Positions 1 to 5,552 of a stretch of DNA of 6,596 nucleotides are shown here, in pieces (position 1 is the stretch's first letter; every line of letters starts with the position of its first letter). The notes under the pieces were generated by a model. The model did not search any database, was not told the origin of the DNA, and saw only the letters and a program-made list of their open reading frames with translations. Origin of the DNA: Piscirickettsiaceae bacterium. GTDB taxonomy: Bacteria > Pseudomonadota > Gammaproteobacteria > Thiomicrospirales > Thiomicrospiraceae. A program made the position numbers and the translations under genes. Location: contig JAASTL010000052.1 of NCBI GenBank assembly GCA_021767305.1, positions 1-6,596 of the forward strand. Direction: 5' to 3'.

Positions 1-18
1 CATCTTGGGTGGTTAGAA

Positions 19-45
19 GATCCCTCGGCTTCGCTCGGGATGACA
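19..45. repeat. Dispersed-type intergenic repeat
   Basis: This short GC-richer stretch reads, on the minus strand, as TGTCATCCCGAGCGAAGC followed by CGAGGGATCT. It resembles a class of short intergenic repeats of the TCATyCyGAGCGAAGC type that I recall from many bacterial genomes. It contains the direct repeat CTCGG at 25-28/35-38 (approximate edges) and a GCTTCGC core at 28-34, whose complement GCGAAGC is known to form a very stable mini-hairpin. Only one good copy is in the window; a weaker relative may lie near 1567-1591. The family assignment is from memory of the motif, not from a search. Confidence 0.45.
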
Positions 46-126
46 GTGTTGATTGCTCAGGGGGGACAGTGTTAATTTCTCCGGGGATGACTATGTTAAT
101 TTCTCGGGGAACGACAGTGTTTGTTG
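34..126. repeat. Degenerate tandem repeat, about four 22-24 bp units
   Basis: Four successive units begin with CTC plus a G-run and continue through a GACAGTGTT-like core to a T-rich end: 34-55, 56-78, 79-102 and 103-126. Units differ by a few substitutions and one- or two-base length changes. The first unit overlaps the dispersed-type repeat, so the array may have grown by duplication from its edge. It stays open in the manB frame, where it would read as a repeated GDSVNFS-like octapeptide. The presence of a candidate promoter after it suggests it is not translated. Confidence 0.7.
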
Positions 127-127
127 C

Positions 128-156
128 TTGAGAGTACAAAATACAATATTTAAAGT
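128..156 (+). promoter_or_regulatory. Candidate manB promoter
   Basis: TTGAGA at 128-133 and TAAAGT at 151-156 are separated by 17 bases. A second possible -10 hexamer, TACAAT at 142-147, has no equally good -35 partner. Either choice would start transcription downstream of the tandem repeat and just before the preferred manB start codon. This is a consensus match by eye only; the region is AT-rich, so chance matches are likely. Confidence 0.3.
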
Positions 157-181
157 GGCATTATTAAAAATGGAAAAACTC

Positions 182-1531
182 ATGAAATTAGATGCATTTA
201 AAGCCTACGATATTCGTGGCAAGGTACCCGAAGATTTAAACGATGATTTAGCTTATAAAATTGGGCGTGCCTTTGTTAGTGAGCTTAATGCTAAAAGCGT
301 GATTGTTGGCCGTGATATTCGCCTTGAGAGCGAGGGCCTTTCGATAGCCTTAATTAAAGGTTTAACAGCAGCCGGTGCTGATGTTATTGATCTAGGTTTG
401 TGCGGTACGGAAGAGGTTTACTTTACCACTTTTCACCAAGGAACTGATGGCGGTATTATGATTACCGCAAGCCACAATCCAAAAGGCTACAACGGTTTAA
501 AACTGGTTGCTAAGGGCTCAAAACCAATCTCTGGCGATACTGGACTCAAAGCCATTGCCAAGCGAATCTTAGAGGATAATTTGGGCTCTGTAGCGCAAGC
601 ACCAGGTAAAGTCATTCTTAATAGTGATAAAACCGATTATATTGATCATTTAATGAGCTATGTCGATTTAGCTAACCTTAAACCACTTAAGCTGGTTATG
701 GATGTGGGTAATGGTGCTGCAGGTGCGGTTATTAAAGATATTGCGGCTCGCCTACCTTTTGAGTGTGTGTTTGTGAACGCCACCCCTGATGGGCATTTTC
801 CTAATGGTGTACCCAACCCACTTTTACCCGAAAATAGAGCGACTACCGCTAATGCTGTAAAAGAGCATAATGCTGACTTTGGTATTGCATGGGATGGCGA
901 TTTTGATCGCTGTTTTTTGTTTGATGAAAACGGGGATTTTATTGAAGGCTATTATTTAGTTGGGTTACTCGCGGAAATGTTGTTGAGCAAAACTCCTGGC
1001 GCCAAAATCATTCATGACCCTCGTTTAACTTGGAACACCATTGACCAAGTCATTCAAGCCGGTGGGCAACCTGTTCAATCGAAAACAGGGCATGCATTTA
1101 TTAAAGAACGCATGCGTTTAGAAGATGCCGTTTATGGTGGCGAAATGTCGGCTCACCATTACTTTAAAGACTTTGCCTATTGTGATTCTGGAATGATTCC
1201 ATGGCTGTTAATTGCCGAGCTGGTTTCGGTAAATGGTAAATCGTTGTCAAGCTTAGTAAAAGCGCGCCAAGCGGCCTACCCTTGTAGCGGTGAAATTAAT
1301 TATAAAGTCACCGATGTACCGGCCATTTTGCAGCGCATTTTAGATTATTACCAACCACAACACCCTGAACTTGATCAAACAGATGGTGTGAGCTTAGATT
1401 TTGGCGACTGGAGAATGAATATTCGCTCCTCCAACACCGAACCTCTTTTGCGTTTAAATGTTGAAAGTAAAGCCAATGAGTCTTTAGTGTGGGAAAAGGT
1501 AAAAGAAATTGAAGGTTTAATTAACGCTTAA
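182..1531 (+). CDS. manB: Phosphomannomutase (ManB/CpsG type)
   Basis: Interconverts mannose-6-phosphate and mannose-1-phosphate in the cytoplasm, the step before GDP-mannose. The 449-residue product has all four regions of the alpha-D-phosphohexomutase family. The phosphoserine loop TASHNP is at about residues 95-100 (Ser97), the metal loop DGDFDR at 238-243, the sugar-binding loop GEMSAHHYF at 320-328 and the C-terminal phosphate-binding RSSNTEP at 415-421. GTEEVYF, the HDPRL segment and the FAYCDSGMIPW segment match enterobacterial CpsG/ManB as I recall it, rather than the AlgC type. The start is ambiguous. ATG 182 gives MKLDAFKAYDIRGK, aligns with E. coli CpsG and has GGA seven bases upstream. 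ATG 170 would add four residues. The frame stays open to a TTG at 53, but that extension is only repeat sequence. No manC partner lies in the window. Confidence 0.93.
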   Translation: MKLDAFKAYDIRGKVPEDLNDDLAYKIGRAFVSELNAKSVIVGRDIRLESEGLSIALIKGLTAAGADVIDLGLCGTEEVYFTTFHQGTDGGIMITASHNPKGYNGLKLVAKGSKPISGDTGLKAIAKRILEDNLGSVAQAPGKVILNSDKTDYIDHLMSYVDLANLKPLKLVMDVGNGAAGAVIKDIAARLPFECVFVNATPDGHFPNGVPNPLLPENRATTANAVKEHNADFGIAWDGDFDRCFLFDENGDFIEGYYLVGLLAEMLLSKTPGAKIIHDPRLTWNTIDQVIQAGGQPVQSKTGHAFIKERMRLEDAVYGGEMSAHHYFKDFAYCDSGMIPWLLIAELVSVNGKSLSSLVKARQAAYPCSGEINYKVTDVPAILQRILDYYQPQHPELDQTDGVSLDFGDWRMNIRSSNTEPLLRLNVESKANESLVWEKVKEIEGLINA

Positions 1532-1810
1532 CAAATGTATAGAAAATGCTTAGTGAAGACGTAGCTGTCGTTGCGAGCAAACGAGGTATTGAACTTACCT
1601 TTATTACAACACACCTCTATTAGCTAGTAAATTAACTTACCGAAATGTCGCTTTTCTGGTAATCTTAAGTAGTTAATTTGCTCTAGCTTATTTAAGAAAA
1701 AATTCACAACCGGGTTAATTTACGTAAATAAACTATATAGCCTATTTGTGCAAGCAGCATCTACACTTCAAAGCATAACCACTTCATAACACTTGGAGAC
1801 ACCTCACCGC
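1532..1810. other. Intergenic region between manB and wcaJ
   Basis: This 279-base gap shows no supported coding region and no hairpin with a U-tract to end manB. It holds a stretch at about 1567-1591 (GTCGTTGCGAGCAAACGAGG and following bases) that looks like a decayed GCGAGCGAAGC-type intergenic repeat. It also holds the imperfect inverted repeat at 1622-1688 and a short TTTACGTAAA palindrome near 1719-1728. AT-rich sequence around 1703-1740, including TATATA at 1734-1739, could hold the wcaJ promoter, but I found no pair of hexamers with good spacing. The length suggests that wcaJ has its own promoter. Confidence 0.5.
1622..1688. repeat. Imperfect inverted repeat
   Basis: The left arm is AGCTAG, then AATTAACT and TACC (1622-1641). 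The right arm is GGTA, then AGTAGTTAATT and CTAGCT (1658-1688). The arms are complementary apart from small insertions on the right, around a central loop of roughly 16 bases. No T-run follows, so it is not a typical intrinsic terminator. It may be an RNA hairpin in the manB 3' end or wcaJ leader, or the remnant of a small mobile element. Confidence 0.45.
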
Positions 1811-3208
1811 ATGTTAGAAACCTCAACAGGACTCAAAGCGAATAACAATTCGCCGTTTGCATTTCGTTTGATTGATTTATCTTTAATGATTATTTCATCA
1901 CTGTTGGTAATGGCCATATTCGATATTCAATTCAATCAAGATTATGCCCTGCTCCTGTTTGTAACGATTGCCGTATTTTCTATACTTGCAGAGTCTTTTC
2001 AACTTTACGTTAAGCTCCGTTTGCGCCGGTTTATTAATCGCGTTCTAAACGTTTTTGCCGTCACCACCATGACGTTTTTGATTGTGACTGCGATTTTGTT
2101 TGTGATCAAAGAAGGTGAGACCTTTTCACGTATTGTAGTTGGGGCTTGGTATATTCTTCATTTAGTTAGCTTGATTGGCTGGCGAATTCTTTACCGCAGC
2201 ATTAAGCATCGCCGTTACTTACAAGGTAAAAACTTACGTAAGGTGGCTATTATTGGCTTAAACCCAACAGCGCGAACATTAAAGACTGAAATTGAGACTT
2301 ACCCTGAACTCGGATATCAATTTACGGGTTATTATGATGATCGTGAAACCGAGCGATTAAAGGGCGACTTGTCTGATTTTAAAGGTAATGTAGATGCTGC
2401 ACTCAAAGAAGCCCAGAAAGGCGAACTTGATAGTGTTTATATCTGTATTCCTCTGACGGCAGAAACCCGAATCGCTAGAATTATCCATAAGCTGAGCGAT
2501 TCCACGGTTAATGTTTACATGGTGCCCGATTTCCTTCTCAGCAGCTTAATGCACGGCAACATTGGTACTTTAGGCAATATGGATACCATTAGTGTTTTTG
2601 AGTCCCCTGTTTCGGGTAGTCAAGAGTTCTATAAACGCACTTTTGATATTCTCTTTAGCTTAACGGTTTTAATTGTTTTATTGCCGCTGTTCTTAGTTAT
2701 TGGCATTCTTATCAAAGCCACCTCAAAAGGTCCTGTTTTCTTTAGGCAAGACCGTTACGGGTTAGATGGACAATCTATTGGTGTTTATAAATTCCGTTCA
2801 ATGCGCGTTATGGAAAATGCCGCTAAAGTCACCCAAGCGACAAAAAATGATCCGCGCATAACACCTATTGGCGGTTTCTTACGCCGCACGTCTTTAGATG
2901 AACTGCCGCAGTTTATTAATGTTTTAAAAGGTGATATGTCCGTAGTTGGCCCACGGCCTCACGCGGTTGCCCACAACGAGGAATACCGTAAAAAAGTAGA
3001 TTACTATATGCTGCGCCATAAAGTAAAACCTGGCATTACCGGTTGGGCCCAAATTAACGGTTGGCGCGGTGAAACCGATACGGTTGAAAAAATGGAAAAA
3101 CGCATTGAATATGACCTGCAATATATTCGTAACTGGACATTATGGTGGGATATTAAGATTGTTTTTTTGACGGTTTTTAAAGGCTTTATTAATAAGAATG
3201 CTTATTAG
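1811..3208 (+). CDS. wcaJ: Undecaprenyl-phosphate sugar-1-phosphate transferase (WcaJ-like)
   Basis: Polyprenyl glycosylphosphotransferase that moves a hexose-1-phosphate, usually glucose-1-phosphate, from a UDP-sugar to undecaprenyl phosphate, starting repeat-unit assembly at the inner membrane. The 465-residue length equals that of E. coli WcaJ as I recall it. Four N-terminal membrane segments (about 19-39, 45-63, 79-100, 106-127) precede a Rossmann-like domain starting at VAIIGLNPTAR (145-155). A further hydrophobic segment (278-301) leads into the bacterial sugar transferase domain: KGPVFFRQDRYG (306-317), YKFRSMRV (326-333), the LDELPQ motif with the Asp-Glu pair (363-364), VGPRPH (379-384) and KPGITGWAQINGWRGE (406-421). 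ATG 1811 is preferred; GGAG at 1795-1798 lies upstream at the long spacing of 12 bases. A TTG at 1793 overlaps that site and lacks its own. The sugar used cannot be read from the sequence. Confidence 0.92.
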   Translation: MLETSTGLKANNNSPFAFRLIDLSLMIISSLLVMAIFDIQFNQDYALLLFVTIAVFSILAESFQLYVKLRLRRFINRVLNVFAVTTMTFLIVTAILFVIKEGETFSRIVVGAWYILHLVSLIGWRILYRSIKHRRYLQGKNLRKVAIIGLNPTARTLKTEIETYPELGYQFTGYYDDRETERLKGDLSDFKGNVDAALKEAQKGELDSVYICIPLTAETRIARIIHKLSDSTVNVYMVPDFLLSSLMHGNIGTLGNMDTISVFESPVSGSQEFYKRTFDILFSLTVLIVLLPLFLVIGILIKATSKGPVFFRQDRYGLDGQSIGVYKFRSMRVMENAAKVTQATKNDPRITPIGGFLRRTSLDELPQFINVLKGDMSVVGPRPHAVAHNEEYRKKVDYYMLRHKVKPGITGWAQINGWRGETDTVEKMEKRIEYDLQYIRNWTLWWDIKIVFLTVFKGFINKNAY

Positions 3209-3250
3209 TCGTTAGTCGTTAGTCGTTAGTCGTTAGTCGTTAGTCGTTAG
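3205..3250. repeat. Perfect heptanucleotide tandem array (TTAGTCG)
   Basis: Six identical TTAGTCG units run from 3205 to 3246, followed by a partial TTAG to 3250. The wcaJ stop codon TAG (3206-3208) is the TAG of the first unit, so copy number changes would leave the WcaJ C-terminus unaltered. Each unit holds TAG on the plus strand and TAA on the minus strand. With a period of seven, the array therefore stops all six reading frames. It separates wcaJ from the vanZ-like gene and ends 14 bases before that gene's ribosome-binding site. Confidence 0.95.
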
Positions 3251-3264
3251 AAAATTATTGTTTT

Positions 3265-3270
3265 AGGTGG
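3265..3270 (+). promoter_or_regulatory. Ribosome-binding site of the VanZ-like gene
   Basis: AGGTGG lies five bases before TTG 3276 and overlaps the competing GTG at 3267. An in-frame TAG sits directly before that GTG, at 3264-3266, so only these two starts are open near the N-terminus. The site therefore favours TTG 3276, although the spacing is slightly short. Confidence 0.5.
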
Positions 3271-3275
3271 CTATT

Positions 3276-3659
3276 TTGTCTCTTTTATTTCGTTATCGTT
3301 TTGCCATCTTTTTTGTAACTTTAACGATTTTATTATGGGGTATTTTTCGCCCTACACCGCCACCAGATATTTTTACCCATTCCGATAAGTACATGCACCT
3401 TATTGCTTTTTTTGGATTTAGCTTAGCGGCTCGGTTTGCATTTATTCAGCAAAATGGTGTGCTCATCTGGCTCAATCTAATGATTACCGCTCCGCTGCTT
3501 GAATACCTGCAACACTTTTTTCAAAATCAAAGGCAATTTAGCTTAGAAGACGCTTTGGCAAACTTTTTAGGTGTAATGCTTGCTTTGTTAATTTGGAAAC
3601 TTTTTGCTAAGAATTTAGCATTGAGAATAGCCAGTGTTCATCGCAAAAATCGGATGTGA
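3276..3659 (+). CDS. VanZ-like family membrane protein
   Basis: Small inner-membrane protein of about 127 residues (130 if GTG 3267 is used). It shows the VanZ-like pattern: a first membrane helix at roughly residues 5-22, the motif SDKYMHLIAFFGF at 36-48, then two more helices, LLEYLQHFF (74-82), a conserved-type Arg, and FSLEDALANFLG (88-99) opening the last helix. Family members carry the same D-K-x-x-H and R-x-x-S-x-x-D-x-x-A-N spacing. VanZ itself confers low-level teicoplanin resistance by an unknown mechanism; most relatives are uncharacterised, and resistance should not be inferred here. It follows wcaJ on the same strand 67 bases downstream, with the heptamer array between, so it may be co-transcribed in a polysaccharide operon. 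It converges with the polymerase-family gene 42 bases away. Confidence 0.83.
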   Translation: MSLLFRYRFAIFFVTLTILLWGIFRPTPPPDIFTHSDKYMHLIAFFGFSLAARFAFIQQNGVLIWLNLMITAPLLEYLQHFFQNQRQFSLEDALANFLGVMLALLIWKLFAKNLALRIASVHRKNRM

Positions 3660-3701
3660 ACAAAACTTGCCTGCGAAATAGTTCTATTGATGATAGAAAA
3701 A

Positions 3702-5066
3702 TCAAACGCGCTTTTTAATATGCCTATGAGTAACAGCTAATACTGCAATGGCACAAACTAAAGTATAGGTCAGTGCATTGGCAGGGATTTGCAGATTAAA
3801 GTCGGTAAAAGAGTGAATCATAATGGCGATAATGGCCATCATGGCGCCAAAACCTATGCCACTGCGATAGTGAGACTGCTGATTTCTGAGCGCTTTAAAG
3901 GCAAAGAATAGTGCCATTAAAGAGAAAATGAGCAATGGAATACTACCAATGAGCCCAAACTCTACCCAAAACTGAATATAGTCATTGTGAGCATGATCAA
4001 AATGCCCACCAAAACTTGGTCCTGCATGACTTATAAAAACCACCTCGTAGCTACCAGCACCATGACCTGTAAATGCCTTTTCTTGGGCTAACGGAATGGA
4101 GTTGGTAAAGGCAATGCCGCGCAGGTCATTAATATCAAAAACGAGCTTACCATCTTCTTGAGACACTGATACCTCAGTATTAACCAAACGATCTTTTAGT
4201 CTTTCAAGACCAAAGTACTGACTAATAACCAAAATATCTATCACTATAAAACTGATCAGAATGGCAAGGTTGCGTTTACGGTGCTCTTTAAAAGTCAGAA
4301 TAAATAAAAATCCGGTAATAATTAAGCTAGAAACAAACGCCGTATTTCCCATGCGCGATTGAGTCATCACTAAACCAATTACCATAATAATAATTGCAAG
4401 ACGAATCAGCAGTTTATTACTTAGCAATAATTCCACTGTATTGACCCAATTAAACTTTTTACCATCACGCATTGCCATCATAAAACCGATACTTAAAGCA
4501 ATCGTCATTTCTAAATAACCCGCTAAGTGGTTTCGGTTAACAAAAGTTCCCGTGGCTTTGCCTAAATAATGCTCTTTAGGTACGCCAAACAACCATTCAA
4601 TGCCAGACAAAACCATGGATGCACCGTAAAAAGCTTGGAATGCACCGCTCACAAGTAAAACGCCTAACAACCAGTTGAGGCGTTTACGGGTATTAAAAAT
4701 AGCAATAACAACAATAAAAAACAGGCTGTAAGAGATACCTAGCATGAGATATTGGAAAGTTGCTCCGGGGTTGGCAGACAGTCCGGCTAACCATTGAATA
4801 GCAACCCATAGCTGCGTTAAAACCAAAAGGCCGAGCATCAAAAGACCTATTTTCATGCTTTTGTGATGAAACTGTGGATTTTTGAATAACGAAACACCCC
4901 ACAATAAGGCGATTGCACTGATCATCATAATCAATAAACCCACCGACCAATCACGGTTACTTCCCAGAGGCAGTGGCGCCCAAATAATCAGCAAGAGAAT
5001 CGAAGCAACAATCGTGCGATCGAGTTTTGAGTGAGAATTATCTACTGGAGAAGAGTGGCTGTTCAT
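3702..5066 (-). CDS. O-antigen ligase/polymerase (Wzy_C family) membrane protein
   Basis: Multi-pass inner-membrane protein of 454 residues, with about ten to twelve hydrophobic segments. It has the hallmarks of the O-antigen ligase family (Wzy_C domain): GTFVNRNHLAGYLE (173-186), TQSRMG (235-240), a large soluble, probably periplasmic, loop (about 285-365), then FTGHGAGSYE (332-341), DHAHNDYIQFWVEFG (357-371) and HSFTDFNLQIPANA (418-431). Members either polymerise undecaprenyl-linked repeat units (Wzy), ligate glycan to lipid A core (WaaL), or glycosylate proteins (PglL-type). The sequence alone does not decide; next to wcaJ, a polysaccharide polymerase or ligase is the natural inference. 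ATG 5066 is chosen over the TTG directly before it (5069); no strong ribosome-binding site is visible. It has its own AT-rich upstream region and is transcribed convergently with wcaJ-vanZ, so it is not in their operon. Confidence 0.86.
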   Translation of the reverse strand: MNSHSSPVDNSHSKLDRTIVASILLLIIWAPLPLGSNRDWSVGLLIMMISAIALLWGVSLFKNPQFHHKSMKIGLLMLGLLVLTQLWVAIQWLAGLSANPGATFQYLMLGISYSLFFIVVIAIFNTRKRLNWLLGVLLVSGAFQAFYGASMVLSGIEWLFGVPKEHYLGKATGTFVNRNHLAGYLEMTIALSIGFMMAMRDGKKFNWVNTVELLLSNKLLIRLAIIIMVIGLVMTQSRMGNTAFVSSLIITGFLFILTFKEHRKRNLAILISFIVIDILVISQYFGLERLKDRLVNTEVSVSQEDGKLVFDINDLRGIAFTNSIPLAQEKAFTGHGAGSYEVVFISHAGPSFGGHFDHAHNDYIQFWVEFGLIGSIPLLIFSLMALFFAFKALRNQQSHYRSGIGFGAMMAIIAIMIHSFTDFNLQIPANALTYTLVCAIAVLAVTHRHIKKRV

Positions 5067-5159
5067 CAAAGGCGTCTAATGGTATTTGGCTGAATATTTA
5101 TTTATAAAGATTCAATAATATTACCTATTCAAACATAATAAAACCAGTTAATTATTTAG

Positions 5160-5188
5160 TATAAAAGCTTATGCAAATAGTGTAACAA
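5160..5188 (-). promoter_or_regulatory. Candidate promoter of the Wzy_C-family gene
   Basis: On the minus strand, TTGTTA (5188-5183) and TTTATA (5165-5160) are separated by 17 bases. A start near 5153 would leave an AT-rich leader of about 85 bases before ATG 5066. The surrounding sequence is AT-rich, so other hexamers are possible. It lies downstream of the tRNA terminator, which fits independent transcription. Confidence 0.4.
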
Positions 5189-5198
5189 GTGATGATTT

Positions 5199-5222
5199 GG
5201 CTACAAAAACATAATCGTAGCC
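5199..5222. repeat. Short perfect inverted repeat GGCTAC/GTAGCC
   Basis: GGCTAC at 5199-5204 and GTAGCC at 5217-5222 are perfect complements across a 12-base A-rich loop. The element sits between the tRNA terminator and the candidate promoter of the Wzy_C-family gene. It could be an operator or a second weak hairpin after the tRNA operon. It has no T-run, and the six-base arms could arise by chance. Confidence 0.35.
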
Positions 5223-5231
5223 TTATAAACG

Positions 5232-5265
5232 AAAAAACCCCAGGTTAATCAATAACCTAGGGTTT
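5232..5265 (-). terminator. Rho-independent terminator of the tRNA operon
   Basis: On the minus strand, AAACCCTAGGTTA (5265-5253), a five-base loop and TAACCTGGGGTTT (5247-5235) form a 13-pair stem with one G-U pair, running into six T residues (5237-5232). It begins five bases after the CCA end of tRNA-Leu. On the plus strand no T-run follows the stem, so it acts on the tRNA transcript. Confidence 0.93.
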
Positions 5266-5270
5266 GAATA

Positions 5271-5354
<84 letters not shown>

Positions 5355-5359
5355 AAATG

Positions 5360-5435
5360 TGGTGGTCGCACCTGGAATCGAACCAGGGACACAAGGATTT
5401 TCAATCCTTTGCTCTACCAACTGAGCTATGCGACC
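5360..5435 (-). tRNA. tRNA-Phe (anticodon GAA)
   Basis: A 76-base tRNA with encoded CCA. The acceptor stem is GGTCGCA/TGCGACC with discriminator A; the D arm AGCTCAGTTGGTAGAGCA and T-loop GGTTCGATTCC are canonical. The anticodon arm is AAGGA-TTGAAAA-TCCTT, with anticodon GAA at 5402-5400. It is first in the two-tRNA operon, about ten bases after the predicted transcription start. Confidence 0.97.
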
Positions 5436-5451
5436 AAATTAGAATGCGCGT

Positions 5452-5480
5452 ATTTTAGTTAGGTGACTAGCCTCTGTCAA
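5452..5480 (-). promoter_or_regulatory. Sigma70 promoter of the tRNA-Phe/tRNA-Leu operon
   Basis: On the minus strand a perfect TTGACA (5480-5475) is followed after 17 bases by TAAAAT (5457-5452). The bases after the -10 read ACGCGCAT, a GC-rich discriminator typical of stable-RNA promoters under stringent control. Just upstream of the -35, at 5484-5510, are runs of T6 and A6 and further AT-rich sequence that could act as an UP element. Transcription would begin near 5445. Confidence 0.88.
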
Positions 5481-5552
5481 TCGTTTTTTGAAAAAAGAAT
5501 GAAAATAATTAGGCAAACAATGGGTAAACAAATTATTCACTTAATTTATGGG

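Noticed and set aside
53..181. N-terminal extension of ManB from TTG 53
   Set aside because: It is made of tandem repeats and non-family sequence, starts on a rare codon, and overlaps the candidate promoter.
2924..3121. Minus-strand open frame inside wcaJ
   Set aside because: It lies opposite the conserved catalytic domain of WcaJ and has no recognisable features.
3205..3250. CRISPR array or coding phase-variable tract
   Set aside because: The units are seven bases with no spacers, and the array has stops in all six frames.
3682..3698. Hairpin TTCTAT/ATAGAA between the convergent vanZ-like and Wzy_C-family genes, as a possible bidirectional terminator
   Set aside because: The stem is only six AT-rich pairs and neither strand has a proper T-run after it.
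4693..4950. Second minus-strand open frame inside the Wzy_C-family gene
   Set aside because: It is an out-of-frame shadow of a membrane protein with clear family motifs.
5504..5537. AATAATT/AATTATT inverted repeat after the lipoprotein gene as a terminator
   Set aside because: The arms are seven AT-only pairs about 20 bases apart, too weak and too likely by chance.
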